Below, piece by piece: positions 37,301-49,300 of a stretch of DNA of 64,000 bases. Below the pieces are notes generated by a model. That model was not told the DNA's origin. It searched no databases and was given only the letters and a program-made list of their open reading frames with translations. The DNA lies in NCBI RefSeq assembly GCF_003990335.1, contig NZ_CP034683.1, positions 4,137,501-4,201,500 on the forward strand, given 5' to 3'. Source of the DNA: Rheinheimera mangrovi (lineage in GTDB: Bacteria; Pseudomonadota; Gammaproteobacteria; Enterobacterales; Alteromonadaceae). Made by a program: the position numbers and the translations under genes. Within the stretch, counting starts at the first letter, position 1; each line of letters starts with the position of its first letter.

Positions 37301-40300
37301 GCCAGAGCTGATGACGGCTGTATTGTCATTTAAGTCAATGACACTCACCACCACATCCTGGTTGCTGCTCAGCGTGCCATCGCTGGCTACGACAGTGAAG
37401 CTGTAGCTGGCTTTGCTTTCATAATCCGCAGCGTTTTTCAGGCGCACTTCACCTGTCGTCGCATTAATGGTCAGCAAGTCAGCATCTGCACCGCTCAGGC
37501 TGTAGCTCAGGGTGTTGTTATCTACGTCCGTTGCAGTCACTGTGTAAATCACTGTAGTCGCTGCGTCAGCGTTTTCATTCACACTGCCTGTTGCGCCTGA
37601 CGTCACCACCGGGGCTTCGTTCACATCCAGTACACTGACCACCACATCCTTGCTACTGCTCAGGTTACGGCTGTCGGTCACGACTACGCTGAAGCTGTAG
37701 CTGGCTTTGGTTTCGTAATCCGCAGCGTTTTTCAGGCGCACTTCACCTGTCGTCGCATTAATAGTCAGCAAGTCTGCATCTGCACCGCTCAGGCTGTAGC
37801 TCAGGGTATCGTTATCTACGTCCGTTGCAGTCACTGTATAAATCACAGTGCTGTCCGCTGCATTCTCATCGACACTGCCCGTTGCCCCAGAGCTGATAAC
37901 CGGGTGTGAATTCAGAGTCAGAGTCACATCATTGCCTGTGCCACCTTGATATCTGATTTGGAAGTCAGAATCGTGAGCTGGCAGAAGGCCATAATCCGCC
38001 ACACCATTCAAGGTTCCAGTGACTGAATCGCTGGCATCATTATCAATTAAAACATATGAATAAGCTGCGTCTGAACCTGAGTAGTTAATCTCAAAGGAAC
38101 TATCAGCCCCAAGAGTCACAGCCCCCGTCACCACGACTTGATCGTATTGAGTTCCTGCTGCTGTGCCGTTGATGTTAGCTTTTAACCGGCCATTCAGTGT
38201 CAGATTGCCATTGACAGTCAATGAGCCTGCTGCTGAAGCACCTGGAGCTAGGAAAGCCCCTTGATTTATGGTTAAAGCGCTATTTGAACCTGAAGTGAAA
38301 ACAGAGCCTGTTCCGCTTAAAGTGGCGCCAGACAGCACAGAAATCCCTGATGTTGCAGTTAAAGCACCTGCTATATTTAGGCTACCTTCACTTACTGTAG
38401 TAGAACCTGTATAGCTGCTGGATCCTGATAAAGTTAGAGTGCCTGAACCTGTTTTAACTAATGAGCCACTTTCCTGATCCAGGATCTGACCCGAGAAGTT
38501 AGTAGAGCTATTGTCAGAACCCACAGTAAGAGTGCCAGCATTCAAAGTCACAGTGCCAGCACCTGCAAGCGAACCTATGGTCTCGTCAGTAAGTTCAACA
38601 TGCAGTGTCGCGCCAGACTGAACTATCACTGCGCTGTTATCGCTGATTCCATTACCACCAGCGACGGCTAAACTACCTTCTGAGATTGTTGTAGTACCAG
38701 TATAGGTATTGTTGCCACTCAGGGTCAGGGTTCCATTTCCTGTTTTAGTCAATGAACCAGAACCCGAAACCGCACCTGACAAAGTGGCTGTTGCAGTCGA
38801 ATTCACAACACCACCATTGGCACCAAGCGTCACACTATTGTCTATGGTGCTAGTCCCAGTGATGGATAAGGCACCGCCATTGAGTATCAAACTACCCGCC
38901 AGCAAGTTAGCATCACCTGCAACCGCCAGTGAGCCAGCGGACACCGTCATAGAACCCGTGCCGGTTTGAGTGCCTGACAGGATCAGGGTACCAGCTCCAA
39001 ACTTGTTCAGGTCGCCAGTGCCGGAGATAGTGCCAGACAGGCTAACCATATCAAGGTTGGTGATACTGCCTGCAGAGGATAACTCTATTGCATTATCGAT
39101 GGTCGTGGCACCCGTCACTGACAACGCGCCGCCATTCAGCGTCAATGCACCAGCCAGCAGGTTAGCGTCTCCGGCAACCGACAGCGTACCGTCGAGAATA
39201 CCCATCTCACCCGTGCCAGTTTGAGTTCCTGATAAAGTCAGAGTACCAACCCCATCCTTGCTCAGCGAACCAGTGCCTGACAGCACTCCAGATAAAGTCA
39301 CAGCGTCAGTATTTATTACACGACCACCTAAACTGCCAAGTGCAATCGCATTATCAATGGTACTGGCACCCGTTACAGACAACGCGCCGCCATTCAGAGT
39401 CAATGCGCCAGCCAGCAGATTAGCATCGCCCGCAACCGACAGAGTGCCTGCAATAATGCTTATGCCACCCGAACCTGTCTGAGTACCAGACAAGGTCAGC
39501 ACACCAGAGCCACTCTTATTTAGCGAACCAGTGCCTGACAACACTCCAGATAAAGTCACAGCATCCGTATTTATGACACGACCACCTAAACTGCCAAGTG
39601 CAATCGCATTATCAATGGTACTGGCACCCGTTACAGACAAAGCACCTCCATTCAGCGTCAATGCACCAGCCAGCAGGTTAGCGTCTCCGGCAACCGACAG
39701 AGTGCCTGCAATAATGCTCATGCCTCCCGAACCTGTCTGAGTACCACTTAACGTCAGTGCACCCTCACCCGCTTTAGTCAAGGCTCCGGTTCCAGAGATA
39801 ACTCCTGACAAGGTCACCGCGTCAATGTTGTTGATAGTACCAGCCGCAGACAAATCAATTGAGTTGTCTATGGTTGTCGCTCCTGTGACAGAGAGAGTAC
39901 CACCAGCCAAAGTGACGGTACCCTCCAGCAAGTTGCCATCTCCCGCCACTGAAAGCGTACCAGCAGAAATCGTTATCCCGCCCGTGCCAGTCTGAGCACC
40001 GCTCAGCGCCAGAGTGCCACCACCTGCCTTAATCAAGCTACCCACACCACTAACAACGCCAGAGAGCATCAGGTTGCCGCCAGTCAAAGAGAATCTCGTA
40101 TCCGCATCCAGGGTGACATTGCCAGTGATAGTCGAACTACCCGAGGTAAACTGAAGGGCGCCGTTGCTAGAGCTTCCAGCCCCACTGAGAATTAAGTTCT
40201 CGGCCAAAGTCACGCCATCACTGAGCCTCAGGCTGGCACCATTGCTAACCGTAGTTCCAGCGATCGTACTACCAAGCGCATTACTATGGTAGGCACGCAG

Positions 40301-43300
40301 GTAGCCCGCCGATACGGTAGTGGCACCTGTGTAAGTATTGTTGCCCGATAACTCCAGAATACCATTGCCGGTTTTAGTCAGGCTGCCGCTGCCACCGATC
40401 ACTCCACTGATCGCCAGCACAGCAGTGCCCGAATTGCTGTGGATAACAGCGTCATCGGCAAGAGTGATTGATCCAGATAAGGTTGCAGTACCACTGCTAG
40501 CCGTATAGGCCAGCGCACCTGCTGACGAAACGCCGCTCCCCGACAGGCTAATGTCCTCAGCGATGCTAAGAACACTGCCAAGACGCAGAGTCGCTCCGCT
40601 CTCAACCCTGGTACCGGAACCACTTCCGCTGGCACCCAAAGCCGTAGTGCTGCCTGCCACCAGGGTACCGGCGGAAACAGTGGTTAATCCGGTATAAGTA
40701 TTGGTACCCGACAAGGTCAGAACCCCGAGGCCAAACTTTGAAAAATCGCCCGAGCCAGTAATATTACCTGACAAGGTCACTGAGTTGGCATTGCTGACGC
40801 CGCCACCGTTGCTGCCCAAAGTAATGCTATTGTCGATGGTAACATCAGTCCCCGTTACAGTGAGGTCGCCACCATTCAGCGTCAATGCACCAGCCAGTAG
40901 GTTCGCGTCTCCCGCAACCGACAGCGTACCGTCGAGAATACTCATCTCACCCGTGCCGGTCTGAGTACTGGATAAAGTAAGAGTACCGGCCCCATCCTTG
41001 CTCAGTGAGCCAGTGCCCGACAGCACTCCAGATAAAGTCACAGCGTCCGTATTGATGACACGACCACCTAAACTGCCAAGTGCGATCGCATTATCAATGG
41101 TACTGGCACCCGTCACTGACAACGCGCCGCCATTGAGCGTCAATGCACCAGCCAACAGGTTAGCGTCTCCCGCAACCGACAGCGTACCGTCGAGAATACT
41201 CATCTCACCCGTGCCAGTCTGAGTTCCGCTTAATGCCAAAGTACCATCACCGACTTTCGTCAATGAACCACTACCTGACACCACTCCCGACAATGTTGCC
41301 GTCACATTAGCGCCAACATTGATCTGCCCATTGTTGGAGAATACTGAGATAGCGTTATCAATATGAACGCCATCTGCAATCAAGTTCAGGGTTCCGCCAT
41401 TTAGCGTCAAAGCACCTGCACCCAAATTCGAATCGGAACTGACTGACAATGACCCGCCAAAGACTGCAGTGTCCCCTGCGTAGCTATTGCTACCCGACAG
41501 AGTAAAGTCGCCTGAACCTGTCTTTATTAACCCGCCACCATCCTGGATCACACCAGAGAATGTGGTGCTGCTATTATTGCCGCCCGTCGTCAGGCTGCCG
41601 CCATTCAGTGTCAGGCTACCTGCACCAGCCAGACTGCCGACAGTCTCGCTATCGCGCAGCTCTAATTCAGCTCCGGCATTAATAGTTACGGCACTGCTAT
41701 CAGCAATAGCTGAACCACCTTGCAATAAGAGCTTACCCGCAGAGACTGTAGTCGCGCCAGTATAGGTATTTGCTCCTGATAAGGTCAGTGTGCCTGAACC
41801 TACTTTGGTGATACCGCTGGCGTTGGTTGAAGAAATAACACCTGAGAAAATAGTATTGGTGGAACCACCTACAGTCAGTGTGTAACTTAATGACACCTCG
41901 CCAGCTCCAGCCAGCGAGCCGATAGTTTCATCACTTCCTGCCAGACTGAGCGTAGCGCCGCTATCTACAGTCACAGCGCTGTTATCGCCGATAGCGCTAC
42001 CACCTGACAGTTCCAGTGTACCTGCAGCTATGGTGAGGTTACCGCTATGGGTGTTGGCGCCCGATAGATTCAGCGTACCAGCTCCGGACTTAGTTAACGT
42101 GCCTGTGCCGGACATCACACCAGATAAAGTGACGGCATTAGCATTGCTCAACGTACCACCACTGCTACCAACCGCAATAGTATTGTCAATAGTCACCGAA
42201 GAGCCGGTCACTTCCAGAGTACCGCCATTCACGGTGACAGTGCCGGCCCCCAGATTGGTGTCGTCGCTGACACTCAGTGTGCCCTTGGTGACCGCCGCCG
42301 CAGTCATGGTATTGCTGCCAGACAGGATCACCTTGCCAGAGCCATTAGACGCCACCGCCAGGCTACCATTACTAATCACACCTGAGAAAAGGAGGTTACT
42401 GCTGAGACCGTTATCGATAGTACGGGTCGCACCACCTAAATCCACGTTACCACTGAAGGTTAATCCGTAGGCGCCTGAGATTGTCAGCGTACCACCTAAA
42501 ACCAGATCATTACTGAGGGTGTAAGGACTTGTCATGCTCCGAACCTTACCACCATTGATGGTCAGAGTGCCGGAACCTACTGCATTGTTGTTTCCAATAG
42601 TCAGAATACCGCTGCTAAGCGTGGTACCACCGCTATAGGTGTTTGCTCCCGACAAGTTCAGAGCGTTTCCACCAACTGTGCTGACAATGGTCAGGCTGCC
42701 GGCGCCACCCATTACACCCGATAGAGTTGCTGAACCCGCGGAGATATTAACAGTACCGCCGCCGCTGCCCAGAGTCATACCCTTGGAGTAGCTTAAGCTT
42801 GCCGTACTGGCCAGCGTACCACCGTCAAGTGTTAACCCGGAGCTGCTGCTGATGGCATTGCTGCTAACAGCCAGCGTACCGCCCGTCACACTCAGGGCTC
42901 CTGTCAGAGTGTTGCTGGCCGACAGTGTCAACTTGCCGTCGCCTGCCTTGGCTAGATTGCCTGAACCTGCAATCACGCTACCGATCGTAGCCGTGTCGCC
43001 CGTGCTGTTACTGATGGTCAGTGTATTGCCGGAATCGATGTTAATACTGCTGCCAGTAATAGTCAGCCCATTGGCTGTATCTAATTCCAGTACATCGCCC
43101 GCTCCGGCCGTCACCGCGCTTCCCAGTGTAATGGTTGAGTTATCACTCAACACCACTTTAATAGTGTCTGAACCCGACTGGCTTGCACCTTTAGCAAGCG
43201 CTTCACGCAAACTGAAACCGTCAGCCGCATCACCATCGCCATCGTCGCTGTTCGTATCCACATAAATCAGGTTACTGGTCACAGTGATGGTGCCCATCGC

Positions 43301-46300
43301 CACGTTGCCCGATAGGTCATCCGTTAAAGTAAGACGAATATTCGCATCGCCATAAGGGGTCGCATTGCTGTAGCCAATATTCTGCACCAGAGTCTGTACT
43401 TGCGCTGTCGTTGCTACACTGTCAAAGGTGATCACCAGCTTACCTGTTGCTGATGAATAAGCCCAACTGGCAAATACTGTAGTTCCATCTGACAGTGTGC
43501 CCGAGCTATCCGCGCCCTTCACAATAGGTCCGCCAGTAACAGTTAATCCTGACAGGAAACTAAACAGATCGTTCGCATTACCATCAGCAGTGCCGCCCGA
43601 GGTCACACGCTCTATGGTTAGGGTGCCATTTGTCCAGTTGCCCTCAGCGTCTGTAACAACAGTGCTACCCGGCGCTGTCAGACCATTGGCAGCATCCGTA
43701 AGGCTGACGGTCGACCCCACCGTCAATGTTGGAGCGGCATTGACAAAGGCCAGCATAAAATCATTACCACCTGAAGCGGCTCCAGCATCACTGGCGGAGT
43801 AATAGGCTGTTAATGCGAAGCCCGTATTACCTGTCGGTGTTAGTTTTTCTCCCTCTGCAAGTGTGGCAAAAGTGCCAGTATTCGCGTCTGAACCGTCATT
43901 ACTGATAAAGCGGAATACATCACCATTGGTTGGACTGTAGGTCAAAGCTGTCGAAAGATTGGCACCATTAAGTGACACAGTTCCGTTTACAATCACCTGG
44001 TCATAATCGCTACCAGCTGTGCTCCCTGCAATGTCTGCAGCAAACGTAGAACCTGAAGCCATTAAAAGGTTGCCATTTACCGTCAAGGTACCTGCAGCAT
44101 TGTTGCTGCCAGCCACACCTGGGGACAAGGTAGCACCATTGGCTACGGTTAAGGTATTACTGGAGTTGATTGCAAAAATACTGCCCGTCCCTCCCAGCGT
44201 TGCGCCTGACGCTACTGTAAGGCTTGACGTTGCACCTAACGAACCATTCACCAATAAAGTACCGGCTGACACTGTAGTAGCGCCTGTATAGGTAGAGCTG
44301 CCGCTAAGCGTCAGCGCGCCGTCACCAGCCTTGCTCAGCGCACCAGAACCTGAAACCACGCCCGACATTGTCAAAGCATTCGCATTGACTATCCGTCCAC
44401 CACTGTTGCCTAAGACGATATTCTTGCTGATAGTCACATCGCTGCCTGTTACTGTCAGGCTACCGCCCACCCCAGTGTTCAGGGTCAAAGTGCCGCCAAC
44501 CAGATTGCTCGCATCTGTTATAGAGAGCGTACCCGAAGAGGCAGACAAGTTGGTTGTAGTAGCCCCGCTGTTGGTTCCACTTAATACCAGGCTGCCTGTC
44601 CCCATCTTGTAAGCTGTATAAGCACCGCTCCAGGTACCACTGCTCGTCAAGGTAGCACTACCATCAACAGTTACTCGCGCATCGGCAGTCAGCGTAAGAT
44701 TTCCCGACAAGGTCGCACTACCACTGGTCAGCGTTAAACCACCAATCCCCGCAATAGACAGCGCTTCCGCGACATTCACGCCATCGCCAAGACTTAGCTT
44801 GCCTCCGCTACTGACAGTAGTACCTGCCGTTGTCGCACCCAATGCAGTATCGCTGCCGGCAACCAGCGTTCCGGCTGATACCTGCGTAGCTCCTGTATAG
44901 GTGTTGCTGCCTGTTAATGTAAAGGTACCTGAGCCTGATTTCGTCAGACCTCCGTTGCTACCATCTCCGTCCTGAATAACACCTGAGAATGTGGTACTAC
45001 TATTGTCGCCCCCTGTAGTCAGGCTGCCGCCATTCAATGTCAGTGTACCAGCCCCTGACAGACTACCTATGGTTTCATTGCTGTTACGTAATTCTAATTC
45101 AGCCCCTGTATCAATAGTTACGGCACTACTATTTGCAATAGCTGAACCATTTTCCAGATAAAGAGTGCCTGCTGAAATTGTGGTTGCACCTGTATACGTA
45201 TTAGTCCCACCCAGGGTCAGACTACCTGAGCCCACTTTTGTGACACCGCCGCCAATACCTGAAATAGAACCAGAGAATAGACTGTTGCTGCCGTCGCCGC
45301 CTAATGTCAGCCCGTTACTGCCCAACGCTACATTACCTGCTCCGGACAATGAACCTATGGTCTCAGCGCCGTCTGTCAGACTCAAGGTCGCTCCGCTATC
45401 TACAGTCACAACGCTGTTATCGCCGATAGCGCTGCCCCCTGACAGCGCCAGAGTTCCGGCTGAAACTGTGGCAGCACCGCTGTGGGTATTAGTACCTGAC
45501 AAGGTTAAAGTACCGGCACCTGCTTTGGTGAACGCCCCGGTACCAGAGAGCACGCCTGACAGAGTGACTGCATTACTTGCATCAACACTGGCTCCGCCGC
45601 TGCCTATAACAACAGCGTTTTCTAGCGTTGCTGCGCCTGTGATAACCAGACCACCACCATTGAGGTTAATTTGGCCCGTACCTATATTACTGGAATCCGT
45701 AATAGAGAACTTGCCAGTATGGTTAGCTACTGTAGCAATACCGCCAGTCCAGTTAGTGGCTGTGCCTGACAACTTGATAGTTCCGCTCCACGCATTGGTA
45801 AGCGTATAATCATTTCCACCATCGCTGATACCACCGGAGAATTCCAGAGTAATATTGCCAGGGTCGACCAGAGTATCGCTACTTAATGTAACGGCCCCCG
45901 TGAAGGTGACATCAGTTCCGGAAAAACCGGCTTGTATTGCACCATAACCAACACCAACTCCGCCTATAACCAGGTCGTTCGCTATGGTAGCACCGTAGTT
46001 AAAATCAAGATGTGCACCAGAATGAATAGTCAGTGTGCCATACGCATTGCCATTGCCTGCGTCCGCACCACCTAAGGTTGCGGTAGCACTATCGATAACA
46101 ATGGCACCTTCGCTTAAGGTTGTATCACCAGTGTAGGTATTGACCGCTGCCACACCCAGGCTACCAGCGCCGGTTTTGGTCAGAGACCCGCTACCACTGA
46201 TCACGTTAGACCATTTAGCATATACACCGGACGCGGTAGCTATAGTGCTGTCACTGGCCAATACCAGAGCATTTGTCATAGGATTGGAGAAAGAAAAATT

Positions 46301-49300
46301 GCCTCCGCTTAACATTTGCAGCGTACCGCCATCCAAAGTGATGGTGCCAGTACCTAAGTGAGAATTTCTGGAAATAGCCAATGTACCTGCTGCGACAGTA
46401 GTTCCGCCGCTGTAAGTGTTGCTGCCATCGCCAGACGTCAGCGTTAAGGTACCAGCACCAACCTTGGTCAAGCCGCCACCATTGCCACCATCCCGAATAG
46501 CGCCAGAGAATATGGTACTGCTGTTATCGCTACCCGTCGTCAGGCTGCCGCCATTCAGTGTCAGGCTACCAGCACCAGCCAGGCTACCGATAGTTTCGCT
46601 ATCGCGCAGCTCTAATTCAGCTCCGGCATTAATAGTTACTGCATTGCTATCAGCAAGTGCTGAACCACCTTGCAATAAGAGCTTACCCGCAGAGACAGTT
46701 GTGCTACCCGTGTAGGTATTGGCACCGCTCAGGGCCAGTGTGCCTGAACCTACTTTGTTGATACCGCTGCTGTTCGTTGAAGAAATCACACCAGAGAAAA
46801 CTGTATTGCTGGCATTACCTAGGGTCAGGCCATAACTTAGGGAAACAGCTCCAGCTCCAGCCAGCGAGCCAATAGTTTCATTGCCTCCGGTCAAACTCAG
46901 CGTCGCACCGCTACTTACAGTCACAGCACTGCTATCGCCAATGGAACTGCCACCTGACAGCGCCAGTGTACCTTGCGACACCGTGACGGCTCCGCTGTGG
47001 GTATTAGCCCCGGACAAGGTAAGTGTTCCGCTGCCTACTTTGGTTAAGTCAAAATCACCGCTGATGACGCCACTCAACGTCAGACTATCACCTGCGTTAA
47101 ATGCACCGATCAGACTGTCAGCGGCCAGGGTAATATCACCGGTCACAGTGGCTGAACCAGTCCCTTCATTGATTTTTAAAGCACCATAGGCAGAATTGAT
47201 ACCTACACCACTAATAGTAAGATTCTCGGCAATAGTTACGCCGTCCATCAAGCGCAAAGTAGTACCACTAGCGACTGTTGTAGAACCTGTGGTGTTACCC
47301 AAGGCATTATTGTGAGCTGCAATAATGACACCCTGATTCAGGGCAATATTACCGGAATAATTAGCATTATTACCTGATAAGGTAAGTACACCTGCACCGG
47401 TTTTGTTTAACTCACCTGTTCCAGAAAAAACTCCAGATAAAGTGGCGGCATTGGCAAAGTTAACTGTACCTCCGTTGCTGCCAATGGCGAACGCATTGTC
47501 AATAGTCACACCACTACCTGTCACCGACAGAGTGCCGCCATTCAGCGTTACCGTATCTGAACCCAGATTGCTATCACCGGTTATGCTTAAAGTTCCCGAC
47601 GTAATACTGGTAGCTCCATATGCATTGTTTCCGGATAAAATAACCTGCCCCAGACCGGAAGAGGCCACAGTTAAGTTGCCGTTACTGATAACACCAGATA
47701 AGTTTAAATCCTTGCCCACACCCAATCCGTTACTGAAGATTCGAGTACCGCCCCCTAAATCGACGTCTCCGGTAAAGGTTAATCCATAGCTACCTGCCAT
47801 AGTAAAGGTCGTATTAACCACTAGATCATTGTCAAGAGTTCGGGCGGCTCCCGTACTACGAACCTTGCCACCATCAATAGTCAGTGTGCCAGTACCCACA
47901 GCGGTATTCGATTCTAAGCTCAGAATACCGCCGCTCAGCGTCGTGCCTCCTGAATAAGTATTCGCTCCGGACAACGTTAACGCGTTACCCGCACTGGTAC
48001 TGCGAACGGCTAAATTACCAGTGCCACTTATCACGCCAGATAAAGCCATTGAGCCATTACTGAGATCCAGTGTTCCACCATTACTACCAATACTGACTGC
48101 GAACTCTTTGCTTATACCAATATTACTGAGTGTTGATAGCGTTCCACCATTCAACGTCAAGCCTGAGGTTGCATTAATACCCGTGGTATTCGTTTTTAAC
48201 GTGCCATCCGTAACGCTGGTTGCTCCGGTATAGGTGTTGGTTGCACCCAGAGTTAAAACGCCTGCGCCTGCTTTCGCCAAAGCTCCCGTACCTGAAACAA
48301 CACCTGACAAAGTAGCGGTGACGCCAGTATCAACCTTGACAACACCTCCGCTAGACAATAAAGAAATGGCATTATCAATATTCGCGCCATCGCCCGTTAC
48401 AAATAACGTACCTGAATTTAATGTCAGCGCACCTGACCCAAGATTCGAATCACCGGTAACGGATAATTCACCACCCGATACCACAGTGCCACCGTCATAG
48501 CTGTTGTCGCCACTCAGTACTAAAGAACCTGCTCGAACCTTGGTTAAGCTGAAACTGGAAGAGCCGTCACTTATAGTTCCGCTGATAGTTAAACTGCCAG
48601 ACAGTACGCCGATCGACGAATTGCCTGCAAGTGTGACAGTACCGCTGCTGCTGCTAGTCCCTACGCTCAGTAAGGCTCCAAGGCTACCAACTCCAGTCCC
48701 GATAATACTTACATCCTCAGCAATAGATACATCAGAAAGAGCCAAAGATGCGCCGCTACTCACCACTGTGCCACCCACGGTGCTGCCAAGAGCATTGGCA
48801 TGATTCGCTTGAAGGCCGCCTTGGGCTATTGTTGTCGTTCCGCTGTAGGTGTTATCACCTGATAGCACTAATGTGGTACTACCGCTTTTTATCAGATTAC
48901 CAGTTCCACTGATGATACCAGTTAAAAATGCTTCTACGCCGCCACTTCCGCTAAGCGTCGTAATCTCAGCGGTCCCAACCAGAACAATGTTGTTGTCGTA
49001 TGTCTGGTTACCAGTCACCTGAAGTTTACCGCCGCTCAATGTTACCGTGCCGCCCAGCAACATGCCGTCGGTAGCTACATTTACTACGCCAGCGCTTACA
49101 GTCAAGCCACCTGTCGCACCTGAGTTGCTGCTGTTGCTGAGAGTCAGGGTGCCGTTGGCAGATTTAGTTAACGTACCAGTACCAGACACCATGCCAGATA
49201 AGGTGACATTCGTGCTATTAGATATCGTTGAATCTGCATTCACCACGATATCGTTATCAAAGGTTGCATCGTTACTGATGACTAACGAGCCGCCATTCAG

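Noticed and set aside
32780-37905. Regular 303-bp periodicity, considered as a non-coding satellite or CRISPR-like array
   Set aside because: The period is a multiple of three, the reading frame is continuous and the unit is a clear cadherin-like domain. Repeat and spacer lengths do not fit CRISPR.
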